Shown in pieces: positions 55,744 to 64,000 of a stretch of 64,000 bases of DNA. Position numbers and translations under genes: made by a program. How positions within the stretch are numbered: position 1 is the stretch's first letter; each line of letters opens with the position of its first letter. The DNA comes from Paracoccus shanxieyensis (GTDB taxonomy: Bacteria > Pseudomonadota > Alphaproteobacteria > Rhodobacterales > Rhodobacteraceae). Below the pieces are notes generated by a model. That model searched no databases, was not told the DNA's origin, and saw nothing but the letters and a program-made list of their open reading frames with translations. The DNA lies in assembly GCF_009711265.1 (NCBI RefSeq), contig NZ_WMII01000015.1:1-64000 (forward strand), written 5' to 3'.

Positions 55744-56334
55744 TCAGGCGGTCTTGGCGCGCTGCGCCATCGTTGCCTCGGCCCACCATGCCAGTTCGTC
55801 CAGCATGGCGGTCAGGGCGGGCTTCAGATTGGCCTCGATCTCTGCCATCTCACCATCCGCACCCAAGGGAGAGACCTTGAAGAAATCGCCGCCGCCGATA
55901 TGCACGGCATTGCGCAGCGGCACCATCATCAGTTCGACCGCGATGCCGCGCAGATGCTCAACGGCGCGGGCCGCCCCCACACCACCATAACCCAGCGCGG
56001 CGGCGGGTTTGCGGTTCCATTCCTTGTAGGCCTGATCCAGCGCGTTCTTCAGCGACCCGCTGACCGAGTGGTTATATTCCGCCGTCACGAAGATATAGCC
56101 GTCGAACTCGGCCAGCTTTTCCTGCCATTGCACGGCGCGCGGATCCTGCGAGGGCATCCACAGGTTCGACGCGGCCTCATTGAACAGCGGCAGGTCGTAA
56201 TCGCGCAGATCGACCAGTTCAAAGGTCATGTCGTCGCGGGTCCGGGCGTTTTCCAGCAACCATGCTGCGGGCTTGTCGGCAAAGCGCGTGTCGCGGGTCG
56301 AGCCGATGATGATGGCAATATTCGGTTTGGTCAT
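55744..56334 (-). CDS. NAD(P)H-dependent FMN reductase
   Basis: The 196-residue flavodoxin-fold protein has the FMN-phosphate loop IIIGSTRDTRFADKPA (about residues 8-23), YDLPLFNEAASNLWM, and the signature YIFVTAEYNHSVSGSLKNAL (about 80-99), diagnostic of the family. It reduces FMN or quinones. It may feed reduced flavin to an oxygenase; the VOC-type dioxygenases here do not need it, but the LLM enzyme at 33399 could. Confidence 0.9.
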   Translation of the reverse strand: MTKPNIAIIIGSTRDTRFADKPAAWLLENARTRDDMTFELVDLRDYDLPLFNEAASNLWMPSQDPRAVQWQEKLAEFDGYIFVTAEYNHSVSGSLKNALDQAYKEWNRKPAAALGYGGVGAARAVEHLRGIAVELMMVPLRNAVHIGGGDFFKVSPLGADGEMAEIEANLKPALTAMLDELAWWAEATMAQRAKTA

Positions 56335-56497
56335 TGCGATGGTCCTTGATCCTGTGCCGCAATGCGGCGGGAACTTCCACCGGCAGGCTGGACCTTCGGA
56401 CCCGTGCGGGCCAGACGTTCATTTCAGAAAGCGGCGTTCGGTTTTGGGAAACGTGTAGTGTCGGGAAACGGGGCAGATCGCTCTGCCCCGTCCGGTT

Positions 56498-58006
56498 TTA
56501 TGCCAGCCATGCCTGCGCCCGCGTCACATCCTCGGACGACAGTTCATGCCCCGCGGGCAAGGTCTGGCTTTCAAGATCGGCCCCGCCCTGCCGCAGCGCG
56601 TTTTCCAGCGCGGGGGCCATGCGGCCGAACATGTCCCTTGCGCCGTTCAGCATCAGCACGCGGTGGCCCGACAGCGCCCCCTCGGGCAGCGGCGGCGGTT
56701 CTTCCAGCACCTGAATGCCGCGCAACAGCACGGCGCGGCTGATCGCCTGCGGGTAAAGCTGCAGGATCGCGCCGATCAGGTTCGCGCCGTTGGAATAGCC
56801 CAGAACGCCAAGCCGCGTCCGGTCCAGACCATAGGCCTGCACGGCATCGTCGATGAAGGCCACGAAGGCCTCGGCCTCGGCCCGGATATCGGCCTGATCG
56901 TATGTCACCGCATCGAAGCGGCGGAACCAGCGGTTGATCCCTTCTTCCGAGGACCGGCCCCTGCCCCCCAGCAGCGTCGCATTCGGCGCGATGCGGCTGG
57001 CCAGCGGCATCAGGTCGTATTCATTGCCGCCCGTGCCGTGCAGCAGGATCAGACTGCTGCGATCCGGTTTCTGCGGCTGGTGAAAGCGGTGAATGAAATG
57101 CAGTTCGCGCATCGGTGTCCTTTCCTCGCCCGGCAGGGCGAATTGTGGCAGCATCACGCGCAGATCCTCGGCGCGGGAATTTTCCATGGGCGGCACGAAC
57201 AGCGTGCCGCCAAGATCCGTGGGGCTTTCGTCCAGCGTGAAGCCGGGCGCATCGGTGGCATATTCCAGCAGCGTGCCTGCCGGTTCGCGGACATAGAGCG
57301 ACAGGAAATAGTTCCGGTCATGCACATTCGTCGCATCGGTGTCTTTCAGCGCCAGCCGCATGGCCCGCAGCGCATCAGCATCCGCCGCGCGGAAGGCGAC
57401 GTGATCCAGGGTGCCGGTGCCCGGAATGCCCGGAAAGAACCCCGAGGCATCGCGGATATCCACCACATCGCGATCCGACACCATGCGCCCGCCCTGTTCG
57501 CGATAACCGAAGCGGGCGATGAAATCCCGCGTCTGCGCAGGCTGTTCCGAAAAGATCGTGACACCCCGCAGCCGGGTCGGCGCGATGGGATCGGGCAGCG
57601 GCGCGCTGGCGGGCAGATCGATCCCCACCAGCTTGACGATCACCCCATCGGGATCCTTCAGGCGCAGCAGGGTTTCGCCATGTTCCCGCAGCGGTCCCTC
57701 GACGGGAATGCGGGCGGTGATGGCACGGGTCAGCCATTCGCCGATGCTGGCAGGCGGCACGGCCAGCGCGATTTCCGCGACCTGACCATGGCCCACACGC
57801 CCCGGCGCGCCGTCTTCCCAGACCAGAAAACTGATCAGCGAACCGGGCGCGCCAAGCGCATCGCCGTAAAACAGATGCAACTGTTCGGCATCCTCGAACC
57901 CGCCCGTGCGCTTGACCAGCCGCAGGCCCAGAAAGCCTGCATAGAAATCGACATTGGCCTGCACCCGGCGGGTGATGCCGGTGACGTGATGGATGCCGGT
58001 GGGCAT
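56498..58006 (-). CDS. Fusion protein: VOC ring-cleaving dioxygenase plus alpha/beta hydrolase
   Basis: The 502-residue protein joins two functions. Residues about 1-305 are a two-module VOC dioxygenase (PTGIHHVTGITRRVQANVDF at the start; GTLDHVAFRAAD opening the second module; LLEYATDAPGFTLDES with the late acidic ligand). Residues about 320-502 are a phospholipase/carboxylesterase-type hydrolase with LILLHGTGGNEYDLMPLASR (oxyanion side), the nucleophile elbow LGYSNGAN, and a late LPAGHELSSEDV with the catalytic His. A ring-opening dioxygenase with its own hydrolase would cleave an aromatic diol and then hydrolyse the product. A GST follows. Confidence 0.88.
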   Translation of the reverse strand: MPTGIHHVTGITRRVQANVDFYAGFLGLRLVKRTGGFEDAEQLHLFYGDALGAPGSLISFLVWEDGAPGRVGHGQVAEIALAVPPASIGEWLTRAITARIPVEGPLREHGETLLRLKDPDGVIVKLVGIDLPASAPLPDPIAPTRLRGVTIFSEQPAQTRDFIARFGYREQGGRMVSDRDVVDIRDASGFFPGIPGTGTLDHVAFRAADADALRAMRLALKDTDATNVHDRNYFLSLYVREPAGTLLEYATDAPGFTLDESPTDLGGTLFVPPMENSRAEDLRVMLPQFALPGEERTPMRELHFIHRFHQPQKPDRSSLILLHGTGGNEYDLMPLASRIAPNATLLGGRGRSSEEGINRWFRRFDAVTYDQADIRAEAEAFVAFIDDAVQAYGLDRTRLGVLGYSNGANLIGAILQLYPQAISRAVLLRGIQVLEEPPPLPEGALSGHRVLMLNGARDMFGRMAPALENALRQGGADLESQTLPAGHELSSEDVTRAQAWLA

Positions 58007-58019
58007 GATAAGACCTCCG

Positions 58020-58628
58020 TTAGCTTTCTTCGCGCTCAAGCACGCGCTGCACCGCCGGATCGGCGGCCATGCGGTCGTGCAGAGCCAGAACATTCGGCCA
58101 TTTGGCCAGACCCTCGGGCAGCATCTTCGCCGCCCAACGCAACATCGGGAACGCATAGGCGTCCATGACCGAGCGTTTGCCAAGCACCCAGTCCTTGCCG
58201 TCCAGCTGCGCCTCCAGCAGCGTCAGACGCTTGCGCACCAGCTTGCGCCCGGCCTCTTGCACCGCCTCGCGGCCCTCGGTCTGCGTGGTGTAACGCTGGG
58301 GCATGAAGATCGGATAAAAGCTGGGATGCAGATCGCCGGTAAAGAAACCGGACCAGCGGTCAAGCTCGGCTGCGGCGCGCGGGCCGGTGCCGCCCGCCAG
58401 ATCCGCCTCGGGGTGTTGGGCGGCCAGATAATGCAGGATCGCGCCTGCCTGCGTCAGCACCCAGCCGTCATCCTCGATCAGCGCCGGGACCATGCCCGAA
58501 GGGTTGACCGCCAGCAGCTCGGCCGAGCCGAATTCGACCGGCTGCGCCTCATAGGGCGCGCCGATCCATTCCAGCACGATATGCGGCGCAAGCGAGCAGG
58601 CGCCGGTGTGATAAAGCAGCTTGGTCAT
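58020..58628 (-). CDS. Glutathione S-transferase
   Basis: The 202-residue protein has the thioredoxin-fold N-terminus MTKLLYHTGACSLAPHIVLE with the Ser/Cys-Ser start of the beta-class active site, NPSGMVPALIEDDGWVLTQA (about residues 43-62), and an all-helical C-domain containing WVLGKRSVMDAYAFPMLRWA with the conserved Asp. It would conjugate glutathione to, or isomerise, electrophiles. Just 13 bases separate it from the VOC-hydrolase fusion, so a joint aromatic detoxification role is likely. Confidence 0.9.
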   Translation of the reverse strand: MTKLLYHTGACSLAPHIVLEWIGAPYEAQPVEFGSAELLAVNPSGMVPALIEDDGWVLTQAGAILHYLAAQHPEADLAGGTGPRAAAELDRWSGFFTGDLHPSFYPIFMPQRYTTQTEGREAVQEAGRKLVRKRLTLLEAQLDGKDWVLGKRSVMDAYAFPMLRWAAKMLPEGLAKWPNVLALHDRMAADPAVQRVLEREES

Positions 58629-58724
58629 GGAATCCTCCGGGTTGTTCGATACCCGGAAGATAGCGCGGTCCGGCGTTTGCCCAAGGCGAAAATGCCCAAA
58701 CGCGGCGTTCTGCCAGACCGAACG

Positions 58725-59516
58725 TCAGCCGCGATGCGCGCCCGCAGCCAGATCGGCGACAAAGCCCAGCACCTCGGGGACCGGGCGGCCTTCGCCGATC
58801 AGCTTGACGATGGCCGAGCCGACCACCGCGCCATCCGCGACCCCGGCAATGGCCTCGGCCGCCTCGGGGGTGGAAATGCCGAAGCCCACGACGACGGGCA
58901 GATTCGCCGCGGCCCGGATGCGCGCCACCTCGGGGGCGACATCGGCGGCATTCGCGGCCAGCCCGCCGGTGATCCCGGTGACCGAGACGTAATAGACAAA
59001 GCCCGAGGTGTTGCGCACCACGGCAGGCAAGCGGCGGTCATCGGTCGTGGGCGTCGCCAGCCGGATGAAGTTCAGCCCCGCCGCCTGCGCGGGCAGGCAC
59101 AGTTCGGCGTCTTCCTCGGGCGGCAGATCGACGACGATCAGCCCGTCGATCCCCGCAGCCACCGCCTCGGACAGGAAGGCATCCACGCCGCGGGCATAGA
59201 TCGGGTTGTAATATCCCATCAGCACGATCGGCGTCGCCGTGTCGGTTTCACGGAAGGCCCGCACCATGTCGAAGACCCGCGCGATACTGCCGCCCGCCGC
59301 CAGCGCACGCTGGCCCGCCGCCTGAATCGTCGCCCCGTCCGCCATGGGATCGGTAAAGGGCATCCCAAGCTCGATGATGTCCACGCCCGCACCGGGCAGG
59401 CCGCGCATGATCTGCAGCGAGGTGTCGAAATCCGGATCGCACCCCATCATATAGGCGACGAAGGCCTTGCCCTTGGTGTCGGCCAGCCGCGCGAAGGTGT
59501 CGTCAATTCTGCTCAT
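58725..59516 (-). CDS. trpA: Tryptophan synthase alpha chain
   Basis: TrpA splits indole-3-glycerol phosphate to indole and glyceraldehyde-3-phosphate. The 263-residue TIM barrel has the family signature [20 protein letters not shown] (about residues 45-64, with the catalytic Glu in IELG and Asp in PFTDP), [17 protein letters not shown], and [11 protein letters not shown] (about 174-184). trpB is not adjacent on this side. It is a reliable core gene. Confidence 0.96.
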   Translation of the reverse strand: MSRIDDTFARLADTKGKAFVAYMMGCDPDFDTSLQIMRGLPGAGVDIIELGMPFTDPMADGATIQAAGQRALAAGGSIARVFDMVRAFRETDTATPIVLMGYYNPIYARGVDAFLSEAVAAGIDGLIVVDLPPEEDAELCLPAQAAGLNFIRLATPTTDDRRLPAVVRNTSGFVYYVSVTGITGGLAANAADVAPEVARIRAAANLPVVVGFGISTPEAAEAIAGVADGAVVGSAIVKLIGEGRPVPEVLGFVADLAAGAHRG

Positions 59517-59643
59517 GCGCCCCAGATCCCCTTGATAACCGCCAAGCCCTATCCCGGCTTTGGGTCAAAGATCAACGCCCGCCACTGGACTTGGACGCGT
59601 GGCCCCCATAAAAGGCGCGAAAATCCGGACAAAGGGGTGCATC

Positions 59644-60741
59644 ATGGGCTTTCGTATGGGGATCGTCGGTCTGCCGAATGTGGGCAAATCGACGCTGTTC
59701 AACGCGCTGACGAAAACCGCCGCCGCGCAGGCCGCGAACTTCCCCTTTTGCACCATCGAGCCGAATGTCGGCGAGGTCGCCGTGCCCGATCCGCGTCTGG
59801 ACAATCTGGCCGCGATCGCCGGCAGCAAGCAGATCATCCCGACCCGCATCACCTTCGTCGACATCGCCGGTCTGGTAAAGGGCGCCAGCAAGGGCGAGGG
59901 TCTGGGCAACCAGTTCCTTGCCAATATCCGCGAGGTGGACGCCATCGCCCATGTCCTGCGCTGCTTTGAAGACGGCGACGTGACCCATGTCGAAGGCCGC
60001 GTCGATCCCATCGCGGATGCCGACACCATCGAGACCGAGCTGATGATCGCCGATCTGGAATCGGTCGAAAAGCGGCTGGCCAATATCGCCCGCAAGCTGA
60101 AGGGCGGCGACAAGGACGCCGTGGCGCAGGAAAAGCTGCTGAAAGCCGCGCAGGCCGCGCTGTCGGACGGCAAGCCCGCCCGCACCGTGCAGGTCGCCGA
60201 TGACGAACGCAAGGCATGGGACATGCTGCAACTGCTGACGGCCAAGCCCGTGCTGTTCGTCTGCAATGTCGAGGAAGACAAGGCCTCGACCGGCAACAGC
60301 CAATCCGACCGCGTGGCCGAAATGGCGCGGGCACAGGGCGCGGGCAATGTGGTGATCTCGGCCAAGATCGAAGAGGAAATCAGCCAGCTTCCCGCCGACG
60401 AGGCCCAGATGTTTCTGGATGAGATGGGTCTGTCCGAGGCCGGTCTGGATCGCCTGATCCGCGCGGGCTATGGCCTTCTGGGGCTGGAGACCTATTTCAC
60501 CGTGGGCCCGAAAGAGGCCCGCGCCTGGACCATCCACAAGGGCACGCTGGCGCCGCAGGCCGCAGGCGTGATCCACGGCGATTTCGAACGCGGCTTCATC
60601 CGCGCCGAGACCGTCGCCTATGACGATTACGTCACCTATAAGGGCGAATCCGGCGCGCGCGAGGCCGGCAAGTTCCGCGTCGAGGGCAAGTCCTATACCG
60701 TCAAGGACGGCGACGTGCTGCATTTCCTGTTCAACGCCTGA
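59644..60741 (+). CDS. ychF: YchF/Ola1 redox-regulated ATPase
   Basis: YchF is a ribosome-associated P-loop ATPase in the Obg group. The 365-residue protein starts [20 protein letters not shown] with the G1 loop, [20 protein letters not shown] (switch region), [20 protein letters not shown] (G3) and a C-terminal TGS domain near [21 protein letters not shown]4 reads FVCNVEED in place of NKxD, as expected for an ATP-preferring enzyme. The start at 59644 is where family homologues begin. A terminator follows. Confidence 0.97.
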   Translation: MGFRMGIVGLPNVGKSTLFNALTKTAAAQAANFPFCTIEPNVGEVAVPDPRLDNLAAIAGSKQIIPTRITFVDIAGLVKGASKGEGLGNQFLANIREVDAIAHVLRCFEDGDVTHVEGRVDPIADADTIETELMIADLESVEKRLANIARKLKGGDKDAVAQEKLLKAAQAALSDGKPARTVQVADDERKAWDMLQLLTAKPVLFVCNVEEDKASTGNSQSDRVAEMARAQGAGNVVISAKIEEEISQLPADEAQMFLDEMGLSEAGLDRLIRAGYGLLGLETYFTVGPKEARAWTIHKGTLAPQAAGVIHGDFERGFIRAETVAYDDYVTYKGESGAREAGKFRVEGKSYTVKDGDVLHFLFNA

Positions 60742-60745
60742 CACG

Positions 60746-60774
60746 AAAAAGCCCCCGGCGACGGGGGCTTTTTT
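60746..60774. terminator. Bidirectional Rho-independent terminator of ychF
   Basis: AAAAA-GCCCCCG (60746-60757), loop GCGA, CGGGGGC-TTTTTT (60762-60774). The A-tract on one side and T-tract on the other serve both ychF and the convergent TetR gene. Confidence 0.92.
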
Positions 60775-60824
60775 GTTGGGTGGTGATGGCTGGCGCACCA
60801 TCCTTCATCCAACGACATTGCACC

Positions 60825-61493
60825 TCAGGATGTCGCGGAAAGATCGGCTGCGGTGTCGGCTGCCGCTCTCAGATAGGCCCGCGACAAAAGACGGCCTTCC
60901 CGATGCAGGCGGCGCAGGAACGCGGGATCCGAAACCGGTCTGGAAAAGCCCGCCCGGGCCACCCCGGCCAAGGCGGATAGCAGCGTGAATGCCGCGCGTT
61001 CGGGATCATGGAACGTTGCATCGGACGCATGTTTCAGCGCCTGCGTCACCGCCGTTTCCAGCCTTTTGAACACATCGGGCGGCAGTCTGACCTGATCAAT
61101 CGCCCCGGCAATGCGGTAAAGCGCCGTCGTCACCTCTGGACGTGCCAGCTTTACCGAGAAATAGGCATCGGCAAGCCCATCGGCCAGATCGGCAAGCGGT
61201 CGGGGCGCGCGGTCACGGCTGACCTTCTCGATCACCTCGGCCATTTCAACGAAATGCTGCAGCAGGATGGTGAACAGCAGTGCCTGCTTGTTCGGGAAAT
61301 ATTGATACAGCGTGCCGACCGACACCCCGGCCCGCTCGGCGACCCGGGTCGTTGTCAGACGGGCCAGCCCCTCGGTCAGCAAAACCTGAACCACCGCCTC
61401 ATGGATTGCCTCGACCGTCGCGCCGGATCGCGACTGGACTGGGGTTTTTCTGGGCTTCAGATGACCCGGCACGGGGGGAACGGCGCTCTCCAA
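60825..61493 (-). CDS. TetR-family transcriptional regulator
   Basis: The 222-residue protein has a TetR helix-turn-helix: TVEAIHEAVVQVLLTEGLAR, then LTTTRVAERAGVSVGTLYQY (about residues 27-66), with FPNKQALLFTILLQH after it, typical of the family. The C-terminal ligand domain is not assignable. It is divergent from the TRAP binding-protein gene 116 bases away and may control it. Confidence 0.9.
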   Translation of the reverse strand: MESAVPPVPGHLKPRKTPVQSRSGATVEAIHEAVVQVLLTEGLARLTTTRVAERAGVSVGTLYQYFPNKQALLFTILLQHFVEMAEVIEKVSRDRAPRPLADLADGLADAYFSVKLARPEVTTALYRIAGAIDQVRLPPDVFKRLETAVTQALKHASDATFHDPERAAFTLLSALAGVARAGFSRPVSDPAFLRRLHREGRLLSRAYLRAAADTAADLSATS

Positions 61494-61609
61494 GGATGCG
61501 AATACCTTTCTGAAGGAGTGTTCAGGTATAGTCGGGACATCACAATCCGATCAAGCGGGTCCACAGGCGCGGCGGCCCGCCAACCCCTCAGCCAGCAAAG
61601 AGCATTCAG

Positions 61610-62704
61610 ATGATCCATGACAGAAAAACGTCCGGCGGAAACGGCGTCAGCCGCAGATTGTTTCTGGCCTCGGCCACCGCCGCCGCATCTGCATCGCTGC
61701 TGCCGGGCACGGTCCCGCAGGCACAGGCGCGGGCAGCCCCCCGCGTCCTGGCCTTCAGCGATCATGAACCTTTGGGGGGAATGCGAACCCGGTTTCTGAA
61801 AGAGGTGGTCTTTCCCGCCATCGAGCGGGAATCGAACGGACGCCTGAAAATTCAGGACCATTGGGACGGGGACATCGCCGCAGCTTATGATGCGCTTGGC
61901 GCTGTCCGCTCGGGCACCACGGATATCGGCACGGTCGTGCCGGAATACACCGCCAAGGACCTGCCGCTGCACCAGATCTTCAAAAGCTTCGTCACAGGCC
62001 CGGTCGGCGGGCGGCAGATCGAGTTCTTCAACCGCGTCTATGCCGAAGCTGAGGCGTTCCCGGCCGAGTTGGATCGGAACAACATCGTACAGATCTATTT
62101 CGGCACCGGATATCCCGTGGCGTTCTTCCGCAATGCGCCCATGACCGGGCTGAACGATTTGAAGGGCGGCAAATGGCGCTCTGCCAGCTTCTGGCATCTG
62201 GATTTCCTGAAAAATGCCGGGGCCACCCCTGTCACCATGCGCTGGGGGCCGGAAATTCCACAGGCTTTGAAGGCAGGGCAACTGGACGGGCTGATGGTGA
62301 ATGTCGACAGCGGCTATCTGCTGAAGGTCCATAAGACCGCGCCGCATGTTCTGGTGTCCAAGGATCTGTGGCTGGGCCATGTCTATATTCTGGCGATGAA
62401 CAAGGATGTCTGGAACAGCCTTGCGCCCGAGGATAAAGCGGCCATCGGCCACGCCGCCGCGCAGTCCTATGCGACGCTGGGCGCCGAGATGGACCGAAGC
62501 TTCGACACGCAGTTGCAGGATCTGGCTAACGCCGGGGCGACGGTCCGGGTGCTCAGCAATCAGGAGGTCACGCAGTTCCAGACCGCCACGATGTACAAGG
62601 ATGTGCAAGCGGCTTGGGCAGAGGCCCAGCAGCGCGAGGGCGTCGCGAATGCCGGCCCCGTAATGGCGCAGGTCACGGCGATTATGGATAACATGATGGG
62701 ATAG
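61610..62704 (+). CDS. TRAP transporter substrate-binding protein (DctP family)
   Basis: The 364-residue protein begins with a twin-arginine-type signal (SRRLFLASATAAASASLLPG, cleavage near AQA-RAA). The mature DctP fold has VVFPAIERESNGRLKIQDHW (about residues 65-84), RSGTTDIGTVVPEYTAKDLP, GLNDLKGGKWRSASFWHLDF (about 181-200, with the arginine that pairs with a carboxylate) and GLMVNVDSGYLLKVHKTAPH. It captures a carboxylate in the periplasm. No DctQ or DctM membrane partner is next to it, which is unusual. The start fits the signal layout. Confidence 0.88.
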   Translation: MIHDRKTSGGNGVSRRLFLASATAAASASLLPGTVPQAQARAAPRVLAFSDHEPLGGMRTRFLKEVVFPAIERESNGRLKIQDHWDGDIAAAYDALGAVRSGTTDIGTVVPEYTAKDLPLHQIFKSFVTGPVGGRQIEFFNRVYAEAEAFPAELDRNNIVQIYFGTGYPVAFFRNAPMTGLNDLKGGKWRSASFWHLDFLKNAGATPVTMRWGPEIPQALKAGQLDGLMVNVDSGYLLKVHKTAPHVLVSKDLWLGHVYILAMNKDVWNSLAPEDKAAIGHAAAQSYATLGAEMDRSFDTQLQDLANAGATVRVLSNQEVTQFQTATMYKDVQAAWAEAQQREGVANAGPVMAQVTAIMDNMMG

Positions 62705-62816
62705 GATGCGGGTCGGAGTGGTCGCGAAAGGCTGCCCCAAGACCTGCCGCTCTGCCCGAGCAGCGGGGTGGCCGACAATGATCGTCTATTGTTTGGTCCG
62801 TTCGGCAAGTCGGGCC

Positions 62817-63335
62817 TTAAAGGCGCAGAGCCATCTCCAAGCGATCCAATCCGGGTCCGAAACCGCAAGGAACAGCTCTGATCACGGTAAATCCGAAAGC
62901 CTCGTAAAAGCCGCTTGTGTGCTGGCTTGTCGACAAATCGACTTGCATAATTCCGGGAATTGAGCGCGCGAGCGCCAATCTGGTTTCGGTCAACAACCTG
63001 CCCAAACCCTGACCCTGCAGTGATCGTTCAACCATGCCCCATGACAGAGCTGCCGTCTTGCGGCTTGCGTCTATGCTTAGTCCGCCACAAGCGACGATGC
63101 CGGTGACATCCTCCAATACAATGTAGGGCGCGGCCGCGCGATCGGCGCTTTCAAGATGCTTTTGGAACTCTGCCCGCTCATCTGCTGCAAAGAAGGCGGG
63201 GACATTTCCGTCAAATATTGCAAGGCAGGACGACAAATCCTTCTCATCGTACGGGCGTAAGATTGGCGTGCGCATATGGGCTTTATACCGTGCAATAATC
63301 GACTGATCCATGGCATCGACCGCAGGCCGCGACAT
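62817..63335 (-). CDS. GNAT-family N-acetyltransferase
   Basis: The 172-residue protein (or 152 from the ATG at 63275) has ILRPYDEKDLSSCLAIFDGN at the start of the fold, LSWGMVERSLQGQGLGRLLT with the acetyl-CoA loop QGQGLGRL (about residues 112-119), and LSTSQHTSGFYEAFGFTVIR (about 135-154), all typical of GNAT. The acceptor is unknown. The start is uncertain because neither candidate has a clear ribosome site. Confidence 0.82.
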   Translation of the reverse strand: MSRPAVDAMDQSIIARYKAHMRTPILRPYDEKDLSSCLAIFDGNVPAFFAADERAEFQKHLESADRAAAPYIVLEDVTGIVACGGLSIDASRKTAALSWGMVERSLQGQGLGRLLTETRLALARSIPGIMQVDLSTSQHTSGFYEAFGFTVIRAVPCGFGPGLDRLEMALRL

Positions 63336-63459
63336 GAGGCTTTAGCCCCCGCCAAACAAGAATACCCCGATGCAGCGCATGACGTTTTTGATTGCAGGGG
63401 AAGCGACGCTGGCAGCTCAACATCAAAACGGCTGCTGCAACATCCGAGGAGATCCCGCA

Positions 63460-64000
63460 TCATGGCTTGTCACTTGGCCAAATCCGCTCTCCCGGACCTG
63501 TCCCGCCCGGGAATTGCCACCCCATATGGGTAACTGTATCGATGACGCTGCACGAAAGTTCGACGACATGCGCATGGAGTTGCCGAAGATATGCAATGTC
63601 GATCGGCGTATCGAATACCTCTTTGCGTCGGTTCACAAAGAATGGCATCGACGCCCCGTTCCGATCTGGCGGCCGCCACGACCCATGGCACAGCACGTTC
63701 CGGATCGCGGCAGCCGTTTTGATGTGTTCGACAAGATCAGAAACGTTTTCGGTTGTTGTATCCGGATTTTCGCGTGCGGCCTTCCCATAGGCGTCCGCAA
63801 GGTTGCACAGCGGATCTGTCAATGCCCGCCCAAGCTTTTTTCAGCCAGGCCTCGTATTCAGCATGAATCTCTGCGCTGCTGTAGCGTCGCGTAGCCGTAA
63901 AGGCAAAGATTGCTTTTCCCAGCACCTCTTCAAGAAACCCGAATGACGCAATCACTCGGCCAAGCTGTTCCCAAAACTCTGCCGCATGCCGATGGGTAGG
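63460..64000 (-). pseudogene. Uncharacterised protein gene, frameshifted and cut by the window edge
   Basis: Two frames belong to one gene. The upstream part reads AAEFWEQLGRVIASFGFLEE to EAWLKK; the downstream part continues LGRALTDPLCNLADAYGKAA to the stop near 63460. They join if the run of six A's (minus strand; T's at 63836-63841) is read as five. So this is either a real one-base insertion or a sequencing error in a homopolymer. The conserved-looking IRNVLCHGSW segment recalls small proteins with an RNxLxHG/HEPN-like motif, but I do not recognise the family. The 5' end is beyond the window. Confidence 0.65.

Noticed and set aside
55674-58712. Motif like CGGCGTTCGG at about 55675, 56430 and 58703
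   Set aside because: Short, GC-rich and unequally spaced; one copy has a mismatch. Expected by chance in this composition.

Overview
The window is GC-rich alphaproteobacterial chromosome, most like Rhodobacterales and probably Paracoccus. The reasons are an smo/mtlK/xylB polyol operon, a tpa-tauR taurine pair, a PQQ glucose dehydrogenase and alphaproteobacterial versions of TrpA and YchF. The genus is inferred from gene content and protein style; no database was searched.

Layout. 1-2022 holds the end of a P2-type prophage tail operon (gpD, gpX, gpU and a 5'-truncated tape measure) on the minus strand. 2278-14751 is a complete type I-C CRISPR-Cas locus: cas3, cas5c, cas8c (with an internal cas11c start), cas7c, a 609-bp insert, cas4, cas1, cas2, a leader and a 60-repeat array. 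14929-17693 is a zinc/cadmium/lead-type P-ATPase with a divergent MerR regulator. 18044-23134 carries a membrane PQQ dehydrogenase and a NitT/TauT-type ABC importer. 23149-30396 is a pentose operon: DeoR regulator, ribose-type ABC importer, AraD-like epimerase, AraB-like kinase and lyxose isomerase. 30690-38490 holds ChaC, a VOC dioxygenase with divergent LysR, an LLM oxidoreductase, a Kef-type antiporter and KdpE/KdpD-like regulators, followed by Kup potassium uptake (38641-40542). 40539-44525 is an AbrB-type membrane protein with tauR and tpa. 44685-55534 is the sorbitol/mannitol system (SorC-type regulator, xylB, a second FGGY kinase, HAD phosphatase, mtlK, smoS, smoK, smoG, smoF, smoE). 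55744-64000 has an FMN reductase, a VOC-VOC-hydrolase fusion, a GST, trpA, ychF, a TetR regulator, an orphan TRAP binding protein, a GNAT enzyme and a frameshifted partial gene.

The most interesting element is the insert between cas7c and cas4 (8096-8704). At 8591-8629 there is a diverged CRISPR repeat: 14 of its last 15 bases match the array repeat, and its hairpin is kept by replacement base pairs. It is followed by a 32-nt guide and a hairpin where the next repeat would start. The guide matches a site at 8146 in the same insert, right behind a TTC (the type I-C PAM) and just downstream of a perfect TATAAT. The match is 5/5 in the first seed bases and 14/18 over the first 18, with two of the four mismatches at Cascade's flipped-out positions. 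That promoter reads into a 15-bp perfect hairpin, a 56-codon DUF1508/YegP-like gene with a strong ribosome binding site, and then cas4-cas1-cas2. This looks like a CreA/CreR-type regulatory guide: Cascade would hold a small gene or RNA silent, either as a CreTA-like addiction module or as autoregulation of the adaptation genes. The gene in the insert is too short for ordinary annotation and would easily be missed.
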